A stretch of DNA of 48,873 bases from UBA5499 sp002426275. GTDB lineage: Bacteria; Bacillota; DTU084. Positions within the stretch are counted from its first letter, which is position 1. Every line of letters starts with the position of its first letter. Location of the stretch: NCBI GenBank assembly GCA_937888735.1, contig CALASN010000107.1, positions 1 through 48,873 of the forward strand. The letters are read 5' to 3'. Positions 24,756-32,416 of this stretch are shown here, piece after piece. The position numbers and the translations under genes are program-made. The notes under the pieces are model-generated. The model was not told where the DNA came from and did not search any database. It saw nothing but the letters and a program-made list of their open reading frames with translations.

Positions 24756-25246
24756 TTATTTGCCCTCCCTTGTTCTGAGAACTTCCTCTTCAGCTGCTGA
24801 TCAACGATGGCAGGCACAAGACCCGCAACGCAGCCGCCGAAACTGGCCGCCTCTTTAACTGAACTGGAGCTAAGAAAAGAATATTTGGTATTGGTCATCA
24901 TGAAAACTGTTTCCACATCGGGATGCAATTTATGATTCATGGCCGCTAATTGAAATTCAAATTCAAAATCCGAAATCGCCCTGAGGCCCCGGACCAACAA
25001 GCCCGCTTTTCTGCTCTTTGCGTAATCCACGGTAAGGCCATTGAAGGAGTCCACTTCCACATTATCCAAATCCTCGACGCTCTCCCGGATCATCCACTCC
25101 CGTTCTTGGACCGAGAACAGAGGCTGCTTGGCAGGATTTTTAAGCACGGCCACGATTAATCTCTCGAATAAGGAAGAAGCCCTGCGGATGATATCAATGT
25201 GCCCGTTTGTTATGGGATCAAAGCTTCCTGGATATACAGCTAACAT
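24752..25246 (-). CDS. coaD: Phosphopantetheine adenylyltransferase
   Basis: Fourth step of coenzyme A synthesis (164 aa): 4'-phosphopantetheine + ATP to dephospho-CoA. It has the nucleotidyltransferase motif VYPGSFDPITNGHIDII with T/HxGH-type His, GLRAISDFEFEFQLAAMN, and TKYSFLSSSSVKE carrying the ISSS-like loop. The ATG is behind GAGGAGTG and begins 4 nt after the rsmD stop. With coaX at the other end of the window, two CoA-pathway enzymes are present. Confidence 0.97.
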   Translation of the reverse strand: MLAVYPGSFDPITNGHIDIIRRASSLFERLIVAVLKNPAKQPLFSVQEREWMIRESVEDLDNVEVDSFNGLTVDYAKSRKAGLLVRGLRAISDFEFEFQLAAMNHKLHPDVETVFMMTNTKYSFLSSSSVKEAASFGGCVAGLVPAIVDQQLKRKFSEQGRANK

Positions 25247-25250
25247 GATT

Positions 25251-25802
25251 TCACTCCTCTGGTTGATAAAAATTCAACGCTGTCTGCCCATATTCTGCCC
25301 GTCTGACCAAGTGCAGTCCGCGAGGCTCGGGCGGCTCCTCCGCTTTCAGAGTCTCTGCGATGAGCCAGCTTTGTTCGGCGATTAAATCTAAGTTCACCAA
25401 TAATTCCAGCGCCTTAGACGCCAGAGCAAGCTTATACGGCGGATCCAAAAAAACAAGGTCGAACTTCGCCTGGCGCTTGGCAAGCAGCTTTAGCGCTCTG
25501 TCCACAGGCAAAACTAAAACCTCCGCCTGCCCTTCTAGGTTTGTCCACTTTAAATTCGCCGCGATGATGGCCACAGCTTGCCGCTGCTTTTCAACAAAAA
25601 CAGCGCTGGCCGCTCCTCTGCTCAAGGCCTCAATTCCCACTGCCCCGCTGCCGGCAAACAAATCTAAAAACTTAGCAGCTGACACTTTCGTGCCTATAAT
25701 ATCGAACAGCGCCTCACGCACCCGATCCGCCGTGGGACGAGTGGCAAGGCCGCTGGGCGCTTTCAAGATTAATCCTTTAGCGCTGCCTGAGATGATGCGC
25801 AA
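25251..25802 (-). CDS. rsmD: 16S rRNA (guanine966-N2)-methyltransferase RsmD
   Basis: 183-residue SAM-dependent methyltransferase. Motifs: RIISGSAKGL at the start, RPTADRVREALFDI, FLDLFAGSGAVGIEALSRGA (SAM site) and catalytic DPPY in LVFLDPPYKLAL. The start is TTG at 25800-25802 with GGGAGG 6 nt upstream, giving the usual RIISG beginning; longer in-frame starts would make an atypical N-terminus. The 243-bp gap up to the DegV gene contains no gene; recG, often placed here, is absent. Confidence 0.94.
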   Translation of the reverse strand: MRIISGSAKGLILKAPSGLATRPTADRVREALFDIIGTKVSAAKFLDLFAGSGAVGIEALSRGAASAVFVEKQRQAVAIIAANLKWTNLEGQAEVLVLPVDRALKLLAKRQAKFDLVFLDPPYKLALASKALELLVNLDLIAEQSWLIAETLKAEEPPEPRGLHLVRRAEYGQTALNFYQPEE

Positions 25803-26045
25803 ACGGAAACCTCCCATAAAATTCCATTGCATTTTTTTGCATAACTGGTTTAGATCTGGGTAAAATACGAACATAAATCCCAGGGAGGTGAGAGGCCACA
25901 AAAATCCTGAGGATTGAAATCCCTAGTCCTGCTGTTTCCAAGTTTGGAGGGAAGAGCTTGCCTGGGAAAAATTTACCCTCCCCCAGTGGCTCTTCCTCCA
26001 GTTTCTCCTCTCCCACAGAGCGACGGCCCCCAGCCGCCGCTCGCT

Positions 26046-26918
26046 TTACATTGGGCAATAAATCACCGCAACCGTTCCTGGTCCCACGTGGGTTCCGATT
26101 ACGGGACCGATATTTTCGATGATGAGTTCCACGTTCTCAAAACGCTCTTGGATCTCTCCCGCTACCTGCTTTGCTTCCTCTAGACTATCGGCGTGACTGA
26201 TGGCCACCATGAGCCGCTGCCACTTTGCTCCCGCCTGTTGTCTGGCGGTCAAATCCTGCTCCATAATCTCAAAAAGCTTGTTGATGGCTCGCCTCTTGCC
26301 CCTCACCCTCTCCAGGGGACAGACAATGCCGTCGATTAGCGTCAACAGCGGCTTTACGTTCAGCATCGTGCCCAAAAAAGCCTGCGCCTTGCCAATTCTA
26401 CCATTGCGCTGCAAATATTCCAGGGTGTCTACTACAAAGTATACTCCCTCTTTGCTTTTGGCGTTTTCCGCCGCGGCCAGCGCTTCTTCTTTTGTGCCGC
26501 CGCGAGATGCCACTTCGGCCGCGGCTAAAGCTTGAACCGCTGTTCCCACAGAGGCGGACTGACCGTCAAGCACCACAATGTCCATCTCCGGCAAGGAGGC
26601 TGCCGCCACTTTAGCGGATTGATAAGTACCGCTTAATTTGGCGGACAGGTGAATGGAGATAATGGTCTCAGCCTCTTCTGCCAAGTCCTGATATACCTTC
26701 ATGAACTCGCCTGGAGAAGGCTGGGAGGTCCGGGGCAGAATCTTCGAAGCTCTCAGCTTCTGGTAAAACTCCGCGGCGGACAAGTTCACCTGATCTTTAT
26801 ACAATTCATCGCCAAAATGCACGTTAAGGGGAACCATAGTCAGGCTCCACTTCTGGCGAACGGACTCCGATAAATCTGCCGTAGAGTCTGTAACCACACA
26901 TACATGCCGTTTAGCCAT
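26046..26918 (-). CDS. DegV family fatty-acid-binding protein (FakB-like)
   Basis: 290-residue DegV protein, which binds a fatty acid and presents it to the FakA kinase. Signatures: VVTDSTADLSE (residues 8-18), the RTSQPSPGEF loop, SAKLSGTYQSA, and C-terminal GPVIGTHVGPGTVAVIY carrying the conserved His. The ATG has GGAGG 5 nt upstream. Lies directly after fakA on the same strand, supporting the functional link. Confidence 0.93.
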   Translation of the reverse strand: MAKRHVCVVTDSTADLSESVRQKWSLTMVPLNVHFGDELYKDQVNLSAAEFYQKLRASKILPRTSQPSPGEFMKVYQDLAEEAETIISIHLSAKLSGTYQSAKVAAASLPEMDIVVLDGQSASVGTAVQALAAAEVASRGGTKEEALAAAENAKSKEGVYFVVDTLEYLQRNGRIGKAQAFLGTMLNVKPLLTLIDGIVCPLERVRGKRRAINKLFEIMEQDLTARQQAGAKWQRLMVAISHADSLEEAKQVAGEIQERFENVELIIENIGPVIGTHVGPGTVAVIYCPM

Positions 26919-26938
26919 ATTATCCTCCTAAACTCAAG

Positions 26939-28552
26939 CTATTCCACTGAGATTATGTAATAATAAAGCGGCTGGCCGCCGTAATGAAGCTCGACATCAT
27001 AGTCCGGATATTGTTTTTCCAACTGCTGAACCAATTCCTCAGCTTCGCCCTGGGTCACACCCTCTCCCCAATAAATGGTGATCAAACCCGCCTCTTCGCC
27101 GGCCATGGCTTTAATCAAATCCAAAGTGACGGCAGTGCGCGCTTTGCCCACGACTTTGATTTCTCCGTCCGCCAAACCTAAAATGTCATTCTCACCGATG
27201 GCAAAACCATTGATGTGAGAATTGCGGACCGCGTAAGTAACTTCGCCTGTTTGCACAGCCACCGATGCCGCCTCAAGCTTGCTGAAGTTCTCTTCCAGGG
27301 AAGCGTCGCCGTTAAACGTCAGAAGCGCTGCCAAACCCTGGGGAATGGTTTTGGTTGGCACCACGGAAACTTCTTTTTCAGTCAGAGCCGTTGCTTGCTG
27401 GGCCGTGAGGATCACGTTTTTATTGTTTGGCAGCACGATCACCTTATCGGCGGGAACTCTTTCAATCGCCGCCACCAAATCCTCAGCCGAAGGGTTCATG
27501 CTTTGGCCGCCTTCGATGATTTCATCGGCGCCTAAACTTTTAAATATCGTGCTCAAACCTTCGCCTATGGCAACGCTAACTACGCCTATGTTTTTTTGGG
27601 GGGGAACGGCTCTTTCCGCTGTTGAAAATTCCACATTTTGCTCACGCATGTTATTGATATGAATTTCCTTCAGGCTGCCCCTGTCGAGGCAAATCTCAAG
27701 GACTTTCCCCGGATTATTGGAGTGCACGTGCACTTTCGCCAGCTGCGGCGTTCCCACAACAAGCAGACAGTCTCCCAAAGGAGCGAGCTCCGCCCGCAGC
27801 TCATCCAGGGAAAAATCTTTACCCATAACAAGCAGCTCCGTGCAATAAGTAAAATTAATCGGTCCCTGGTCCACCACGGGACCAAAGTCTATTTCCTGTT
27901 GCGCGGGCTGTTCATCCAGAGGCAGCTCTTCTCCCTTAAGAGCGGAGACAGCTCCCTCCAGGATCAAAACCAGTCCTTGGCCGCCCGCATCAACTACGCC
28001 AGCTTCTTTCAGCACTGCCAAAAGCTGCGGCGTACGCGCTAAAGCTTCTTTCGCCCCTTGCAACCAAGCTTCGAAGATGGTAAGCACGTCCGCCCCGCCG
28101 GCCGCAGCCTGAACACCGCTGCGCGCGCCGTCGCGTACAACAGTGAGGATAGTGCCTTCGGTTGGTTTCATCACAGCCTGATAAGCTGTGCGGGCCGCCA
28201 AATCTATGGCTTTAGCCACTTCATTCGGATCGGCCTTCTCCTTGCCCGCTAAACCGAGACTCAAGCCGCGGAAAATCTGCGATAAAATAACTCCCGAATT
28301 ACCCCTGGCGCCCATCAAAGAACCAAAGGCAAAAGCTTCAGCCACATCGCCTAAAGCTTTCGCCTCGCTTTTCTCCATTTCCTTAACCGCAGAGCCGATG
28401 GTGAGGGCCATGTTTATTCCTGTATCGCCGTCCGGCACGGGAAAAACATTAAGGGCATTAACCATCTCCTTGCTCTGCTCCAGACGTCTGGCTGCACCTT
28501 TAGCTAACAAGCGAAAATCATGGGCAGTCAGAAACTCCCTTTTCACGCCCAC
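26939..28552 (-). CDS. fakA: Fatty acid kinase FakA (DAK1/DegV-like, YloV)
   Basis: 537-residue kinase that phosphorylates FakB-bound fatty acids for phospholipid synthesis. The N-terminal Dha-kinase nucleotide domain shows NVFPVPDGDTGINMALT with metal-binding aspartates, and MGARGNSGVILSQIFRG; a central domain (about 215-340) and a C-terminal DegV-like region with LPNNKNVILTAQQ follow. The start is GTG at 28552; a second GTG two codons later has better spacing to the GGGGG upstream, so the first residues are uncertain. Between asp23 and degV, the common Bacillota order. Confidence 0.93.
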   Translation of the reverse strand: MGVKREFLTAHDFRLLAKGAARRLEQSKEMVNALNVFPVPDGDTGINMALTIGSAVKEMEKSEAKALGDVAEAFAFGSLMGARGNSGVILSQIFRGLSLGLAGKEKADPNEVAKAIDLAARTAYQAVMKPTEGTILTVVRDGARSGVQAAAGGADVLTIFEAWLQGAKEALARTPQLLAVLKEAGVVDAGGQGLVLILEGAVSALKGEELPLDEQPAQQEIDFGPVVDQGPINFTYCTELLVMGKDFSLDELRAELAPLGDCLLVVGTPQLAKVHVHSNNPGKVLEICLDRGSLKEIHINNMREQNVEFSTAERAVPPQKNIGVVSVAIGEGLSTIFKSLGADEIIEGGQSMNPSAEDLVAAIERVPADKVIVLPNNKNVILTAQQATALTEKEVSVVPTKTIPQGLAALLTFNGDASLEENFSKLEAASVAVQTGEVTYAVRNSHINGFAIGENDILGLADGEIKVVGKARTAVTLDLIKAMAGEEAGLITIYWGEGVTQGEAEELVQQLEKQYPDYDVELHYGGQPLYYYIISVE

Positions 28553-28560
28553 AATACCCC

Positions 28561-28953
28561 CTAAACTACTCTCTTTTTCCCTTCGCGATCCTTTTGCCTG
28601 GTTACAACCCGCACGCCCTGCACAACTACGTTGATTTTATTGATATGCAGGCCAACCATGCTGTCGAGGCCATAACGTACCCTTTCCATGACATTGTGCG
28701 CTACCTCTGAGATCTTAACTCCGTATTGAACTATGATGTAGAGGGTGATGTTAACACCGTCTTCGCCGATGACGACCTCCACGCCGCGATTGAGGTTGTC
28801 TTGTCCCAACAGCTGGGCAATCCCATCCTGAAGCCGTCTGGACGCCATTCCCACCAAGCCGTAACATTCGCTTGCAGCCTTACCTGCGATTATCCCGATT
28901 ACCTCATCTGCAATGTTGATCTGCCCTAATTCATTTAACATTTCCTTGCTCAT
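28561..28953 (-). CDS. Asp23/Gls24 family protein (YloU-like)
   Basis: 130-residue cytoplasmic protein of the alkaline-shock Asp23 family, typically placed before fakA. Visible: IADEVIGIIAGKAASECYGL, and VNITLYIIVQYGVKISEVA followed by NVMERVRYGL. Proposed cell-envelope roles; the fatty-acid kinase link comes from conserved neighbourhood only. The C-terminus is basic (KDREGKKR). Confidence 0.92.
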   Translation of the reverse strand: MSKEMLNELGQINIADEVIGIIAGKAASECYGLVGMASRRLQDGIAQLLGQDNLNRGVEVVIGEDGVNITLYIIVQYGVKISEVAHNVMERVRYGLDSMVGLHINKINVVVQGVRVVTRQKDREGKKRVV

Positions 28954-28982
28954 AACACCACCCCCATCACCAAATGATCGGC

Positions 28983-29183
28983 TTATTTTTGTTCTTCCAG
29001 GGCATTGAGGTCATTGACTAAAGCATCAACATCGATCCCATGCATTTTCGCGCCGGCTTCGATGCTCTCCATCATCGCTCCCATGCAGCCAATACAGCCG
29101 AGGCCGTGACGGATAAAGACCTCCCGCGCCTGGGGATGAGCCTGAAGAGCTTCCATGATGGACATTTCCTTTGTAAATTTCAT
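28983..29183 (-). CDS. DUF1858 small protein
   Basis: 66-residue protein matching the DUF1858 pattern: a short helix-rich domain beginning with MSIMEALQAHPQAREVF and the CIGCMGAMMESIEAGAKMHG block with two cysteines (C30, C33), which probably bind metal or a redox partner. Function unknown. The ATG follows GAAAGG. Divergent from rpmB. Confidence 0.85.
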   Translation of the reverse strand: MKFTKEMSIMEALQAHPQAREVFIRHGLGCIGCMGAMMESIEAGAKMHGIDVDALVNDLNALEEQK

Positions 29184-29270
29184 TTCCTTTCACCCTTTCT
29201 TGGAACTTGCTTTTATTATTTCTTCTTTCATAGAGGAAAATCCTGCTTAAAGAGAGTTTTTCCGAGGTGG

Positions 29271-29299
29271 TTGTCAAATACTCTTGACTGTGATAAAAT
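29271..29299 (+). promoter_or_regulatory. Sigma-A promoter of rpmB
   Basis: -35 TTGTCA (29271-29276), 17-nt spacer, -10 TAAAAT (29294-29299), 37 nt before the rpmB start. The AAAGGGGC ribosome-binding site follows at about 29321. Confidence 0.75.
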
Positions 29300-29335
29300 T
29301 ATGGAGATTAGAAGACTTGGAAAGGGGCTGAGCCC

Positions 29336-29527
29336 ATGTCTCGTAAATGTGCCGTCTGCGGCAAGGGCGCCCAAAGCGGCAACCTTGTTAGCCACTCTAA
29401 CATCAAGACTCGCCGACGCTGGATGCCCAATCTGCAGCGCGTGAGAATAGTGGAGGGCAACTCTCCCAAACGCGCTTATGTTTGTACAGGCTGTCTGCGT
29501 TCAGGCAAAGTAAAAAGGGCATTCTAA
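29336..29527 (+). CDS. rpmB: 50S ribosomal protein L28
   Basis: 63-residue L28. It is the zinc-binding C+ form: CAVCGKG near the N-terminus and CTGCLRSGKV near the C-terminus, with the core HSNIKTRRRWMPNLQ. Single-gene unit with its own promoter and terminator, divergent from the fakA block as in many Bacillota. Confidence 0.98.
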   Translation: MSRKCAVCGKGAQSGNLVSHSNIKTRRRWMPNLQRVRIVEGNSPKRAYVCTGCLRSGKVKRAF

Positions 29528-29542
29528 AGACTGCCCTTTTTT
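29512..29542 (+). terminator. Rho-independent terminator of rpmB
   Basis: Stem AAAGGGCA/TGCCCTTT (29514-29521 with 29532-29539), loop of 10 nt containing the stop codon, followed by a T-run to 29542. Its left arm lies inside the last codons of rpmB. Confidence 0.88.
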
Positions 29543-29592
29543 CATTTTAAATCAGGTAGAAGGATACCCATTATTTGAGTAGCCGACCTCCC

Positions 29593-30056
29593 AGTCGAGT
29601 CGCAAAGGGGATTTTCACCCCAATGCTCTCACAGAACCGTACGTGAATCTCTCGATTCATACGGCTCCTATCCTTCACTCATACTAAAGCTTTCCACCGG
29701 AGCCCAATGTGCGAACTTCCTGGGTTCTCTTTTCCTTACTGCACGGGTTGCCATATCGAAGTACATCTCCATGGCGTATCTGCCAGATCTCCCCGGGTAA
29801 GAACGATTGCTTTCATCCCATGTACCCGCCGCATCTACTGTATAGGGTTCGTGCAGTGTTGGACTTCGTCTTGTGTGGCAGACTTGTCCGCCCTAATTCA
29901 GCCTCATATACGGTTTTTGTTCATCGGGTCAGGACTTTGCCTCCGGCTTCCTTCAGATTCCACCTCACAGTGGACACCCTTGCCTTTGGCTAATGGTTCC
30001 CACTGCCAAGCCCATAGCGGACTTTCACCGCCAAGCTACGCCCATGCCGGGCACAC
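29593..30056 (-). ncRNA. Group IIC intron ribozyme lacking its maturase
   Basis: Read on the minus strand, the 5' end GTGTGCCCGGCATGGG and the internal blocks GTGAAAGTCC, GCAAGGGTGTCC, GGAATCTGAAGGAAGC, ATATGAGGCT and TTCTTACCCGGGGAG match, in order, what I recall of the Oceanobacillus iheyensis group IIC intron. Domain V is at 29633-29667 (GAGCCGTATG...CACGTACGGTTCT) and a domain VI hairpin follows to about 29594. Total about 464 nt; the full reverse transcriptase is missing from domain IV, leaving a 34-codon remnant. The 5' end lies 11 nt after a terminator hairpin (30068-30091), the insertion habit known for class C introns. The 3' boundary is uncertain by a few bases. Confidence 0.88.
29668..29772 (-). 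pseudogene. Remnant of the intron-encoded reverse transcriptase
   Basis: A 34-codon reading frame within domain IV of the group IIC intron, ending at the TAG that abuts domain V, the usual end point of the intron protein gene. The sequence begins MEMYFDMATRAVRKRE and ends with HWAPVESFSMSEG, so start and end have probably been joined by an internal deletion. No RT motifs (such as YADD) remain. Confidence 0.5.
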
Positions 30057-30067
30057 CACATCAAATT

Positions 30068-30091
30068 AAAAGAGCCCTTGCGGGCTCTTTT
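30068..30091 (-). terminator. Terminator after the riboswitch-controlled gene
   Basis: Perfect 10-bp stem AAAAGAGCCC/GGGCTCTTTT with a four-base loop. On the minus strand it follows the 69-residue membrane protein gene by 33 nt, and its T-rich 3' arm runs into AATTT. The group IIC intron begins 11 nt beyond it. Confidence 0.88.
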
Positions 30092-30124
30092 GGGGAAATT
30101 AGTGGGGGAAACTTATTCACTCGG

Positions 30125-30334
30125 CTACAGATTGAGAAAAAGAATCAGCGCCGAGATGATACCACCTAAAATGAAACAGCAACATAGCCTAGACACTCTG
30201 CGGAAGCGGAGACGCTCCCGGTAGCTGATGATCTGATGATTTACTTTTTTCGTATTAAAATGCCACCAGTAACGAATCAAGACCAACAACGCAAGTGCCT
30301 CTGCAAAAATCAAAATTTGCCAGAAGAACTTCAT
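30125..30334 (-). CDS. Small membrane protein under a cyclic-di-GMP riboswitch
   Basis: 69-residue protein with two membrane segments (about residues 4-22 and 51-68) separated by a very basic cytoplasmic or surface stretch (KKVNHQIISYRERLRFRR) and a CCC triplet at 51-53. Not recognised as a family. The ATG has GAGGTG about 9 nt upstream. The leader contains a cyclic-di-GMP-I aptamer (30392-30480) and an intrinsic terminator (30350-30387), so its expression should follow the second messenger. Single-gene transcript ending at the terminator at 30068-30091. Confidence 0.75.
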   Translation of the reverse strand: MKFFWQILIFAEALALLVLIRYWWHFNTKKVNHQIISYRERLRFRRVSRLCCCFILGGIISALILFLNL

Positions 30335-30349
30335 GATTGCCTACACCTC

Positions 30350-30387
30350 AAAAAAAAGATCCGCCACTTACAAAGAAGGCAGATCCC
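30350..30387 (-). terminator. Riboswitch expression-platform terminator
   Basis: Minus strand: GATCTGCC (30378-30385) pairs with GGCGGATC (30358-30365) with one G-U, followed by eight Ts (30350-30357), 15 nt before the start codon. A competing pairing of aptamer 3' bases TGCCACT (30395-30401) with AGTGGCG (30362-30368) would break the terminator, so the two states look mutually exclusive. Confidence 0.85.
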
Positions 30388-30391
30388 TTCT

Positions 30392-30480
30392 CCCAGTGGC
30401 AGCTGGCTGTCTTGGCCTTACGGCTTTAGACCCTGTAGCTTTGCGCCGCCAGCTTTCGCTGGGTTTGCCATTTTCACTCG
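30392..30480 (-). ncRNA. Cyclic-di-GMP-I (GEMM) riboswitch aptamer
   Basis: The minus strand carries the conserved GEMM-I core in order: GGCAAACC, a CCAGC-GAAA-GCTGG hairpin with a GNRA loop, GCGCAAAGCTAC, AGGGTCTAAAGCC as tetraloop-receptor side, AAGGCCAAGACAGCC, and the closing CTGCC. Binds cyclic di-GMP. Placement just before an intrinsic terminator suggests ligand binding closes P1, frees the terminator and lowers expression (OFF switch), which is inferred from the pairing options. A TATAAT at 30494-30499 lies 13 nt upstream as likely -10; the -35 is poor. Confidence 0.92.
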
Positions 30481-30589
30481 GATCTCAATTTATATTATAT
30501 GTTATAGATTCGATTTTTATTTAGGAATTCCTTCCGACTATTGAAAAATGAGCCTTTTGTCCTAGTCCGCTCAGACCGGACGACTAGTC

Positions 30590-31135
30590 CTATGATATCT
30601 TCATTTTCGCTAAGACTTTGCCGTCGCTCAAGGAAATAATGCCAATTACTCCATCCTCCAGCGTAGCTACAGATGAGGGCCCATCCTTGGGCAGAGACGG
30701 ACTGCCTGGATTCAAAAAAACTACTGGTCCGATTTTTTCTAATTTCGCCCGATGGGTATGCCCGCTGACCACAAGCTCAGCGCCGAATTTCTCCGCCCAG
30801 GCCAAAAGCTGCTCTTCTCCCACCTGACCGTGAGACAGCAGGATCTTTACTTCCGGCAGCGGCACAAAAGCATAGAGTTGGTTCACAGGCCAGGCCAACA
30901 ATTCCAAATCGATCTCAGCGTCGCAATTGCCCTTTGAGATCACAAGCGGCCAAGGAGAATCGTTCAAAAGCTCAACCAGTTTTAATGGTCCGTGACCTGG
31001 CGGCAACGGATTTCTAGGTCCATGGTAAAGCACATCGCCCGCATGCAGAACCAGCTCCGCTCCCTGAAAATACTTACTCGCCAGCTCCCAACTCTGTGCC
31101 GAGCCGTGAGTATCGCTGATGAAACCTATCTTCAA
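30590..31135 (-). CDS. YfcE/MJ0936-family metallophosphodiesterase
   Basis: 181-residue calcineurin-like phosphoesterase. Metal-binding motifs intact: SDTHG (residues 7-11), GDVLYHGPRNPLP, GNCD, SHGQVG and GHTHRA. The GDVLYHGPRNPLP segment is typical of YfcE, which hydrolyses phosphodiesters such as bis-p-nitrophenyl phosphate in vitro; cellular substrate unknown. Lies just upstream of the riboswitch on the same strand but separated by about 110 nt holding a -10 box, so probably a separate transcript. Confidence 0.88.
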   Translation of the reverse strand: MKIGFISDTHGSAQSWELASKYFQGAELVLHAGDVLYHGPRNPLPPGHGPLKLVELLNDSPWPLVISKGNCDAEIDLELLAWPVNQLYAFVPLPEVKILLSHGQVGEEQLLAWAEKFGAELVVSGHTHRAKLEKIGPVVFLNPGSPSLPKDGPSSVATLEDGVIGIISLSDGKVLAKMKIS

Positions 31136-31626
31136 CTTTCTCTCCCCTTTATAAGAATTACTGTGGGGATTCGTCGCGAGACCGCTTTTTTCCTGCAGCC
31201 GTCCGGCAACTTAACACATGCCCCCCGCATAATCGCCAGCTGAGAGCTTAGGAAGCCAGTTTCATTCGACGGATGGAGCGTTTCATCTTCCGGCTCTCCA
31301 GACTTTGAGTCCTCTTGATTATCTATCCATATATTTTCCCGTGATCCGTTTCATTATATTTTACTGGGCGGTGGAAACTTCTGCCCAGCTAGGAGACTAG
31401 CGAATCCTCATCAGAATCACAATCCAGCCGCTTAAAGGCATGCGACGCCCTTCATTCGGCACTTTGATGCCATCGCCGAGCGTACTTTCTTATCACCTTT
31501 ACCCATGCGTTCAAAAGTCCTTCCAGCTACCAGACAGCGTGGCTAAAGAGAAACTGCCATAATACGGCGTCAATAAAATTCTGGATGCTACTGGTTAATC
31601 TCGAAAAAATCTGCTAAACTGTGTGT
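31136..31626. other. Gap without a supportable gene
   Basis: No reading frame with a plausible ribosome-binding site or motif was found in this stretch. It precedes the large hairpin at 31627-31712. It might be decayed or untranslated sequence. Confidence 0.5.
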
Positions 31627-31712
31627 GTAACTCTTTCGTGATTTAGCCTTCTTTCGGTTACTGAGCATAACCTAAGGATCGCATAAGATCGTTTGAAAGA
31701 GTTACTTTTTTT
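31627..31712 (+). ncRNA. Candidate structured RNA ending in an intrinsic terminator
   Basis: Perfect 11-bp arms GTAACTCTTTC (31627-31637) and GAAAGAGTTAC (31695-31705) followed by seven Ts. The 57-nt interior contains its own hairpins: GGTTA/TAACC around 31656-31672 and GATC/GATC around 31677-31690. A weak promoter (TGGTTA-N17-TAAACT, ending about 31617) lies just upstream. Could be a small RNA, a leader of the gene at 31810, or a branched terminator; it matches no riboswitch class I recognise. Confidence 0.5.
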
Positions 31713-31809
31713 CTATGTGGCGCGTGAGAACTTTTGACTGGCTAGTATATTTAATAATCTCCATGTGAATTTGATTGTAGCCAAACACTGATATTAAAGG
31801 AGACAAGTC

Positions 31810-32274
31810 ATGAATTACTTTGAAGAAGCGCTTCAAGTTATGAAGGATTTATACGGAAAAGATGTTGTAATGTCGCTTGCTACCACGAATAATGGAAAAG
31901 CAAATATCAGAAATGTAAACGCGTACTATAAAGACAAATGTTTTTATATCACTACCTATGCTTTGAGCAATAAGATAAAAGAGATCACGCTTAATCCATG
32001 GGTCGCGCTTTGCCACAACCTTTTTGTAGCACATGGAGAGAGCGAGAACATTGGACATCCCCTCAAAGAATCAAATAAGCGTTTGCGAAAAGAATTAAGA
32101 CAAGTTTTTTCTGCTTTCTACGACAAACATGTAAACGAAGCCGATGAAAACACATGTATTTTAAAAACAACTCTGACAGACTCGGTGGTATTTGCCAATG
32201 AATTTAAATATCTAATTAACTTTGAAACGAGGACAGCCAAACGGGAAGATTTTATTATCGATATTATTTTCTAG
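31810..32274 (+). CDS. Pyridoxamine-5'-phosphate-oxidase-fold flavin-binding protein
   Basis: 154-residue protein of the PNPOx-like split-barrel family. It shows VVMSLATTNNGKANIRNVNAYY, CFYITTYALSNKIKEI and NPWVALCHNLF, the pattern of general FMN- or F420-type stress or hydrolase-like members; it lacks full PdxH substrate residues, so not a vitamin B6 enzyme. The ATG follows AAAGGAGACAAG. Clearly more AT-rich than the neighbouring genes, suggesting horizontal acquisition. Confidence 0.85.
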   Translation: MNYFEEALQVMKDLYGKDVVMSLATTNNGKANIRNVNAYYKDKCFYITTYALSNKIKEITLNPWVALCHNLFVAHGESENIGHPLKESNKRLRKELRQVFSAFYDKHVNEADENTCILKTTLTDSVVFANEFKYLINFETRTAKREDFIIDIIF

Positions 32275-32416
32275 CTTCTTATCCGGAGGAAGCCCGAACG
32301 CAGCCATAATTTCCCGCCGCAACAACCCGGCTTCAGTTATCAGAATGCCATACCTGCCGCAATACTTAATTTCTGTGATTGTCTACATCTCCCGCTAAGA
32401 GTGTATCCTGCGCTCT

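Noticed and set aside
25803..26045. Possible recG remnant between degV and rsmD
   Set aside because: recG is often here in Bacillota, but the 243 bp show no helicase motif on either strand; only a GC-rich hairpin near 26020-26045 without a T-run.
29707..30069. Plus-strand reading frames through the intron region
   Set aside because: They are antisense to the group IIC ribozyme, whose conserved RNA blocks explain the sequence better.
30540..30600. Terminator after the YfcE-like gene
   Set aside because: A GTCCG/CGGAC hairpin is present near 30565-30585, but it is imperfect and lacks a T-run on the minus strand.
31627..31705. Terminal inverted repeats of an insertion sequence
   Set aside because: The 11-bp arms are only 57 nt apart and the second is followed by a T-run, which suits an RNA hairpin rather than a transposon.
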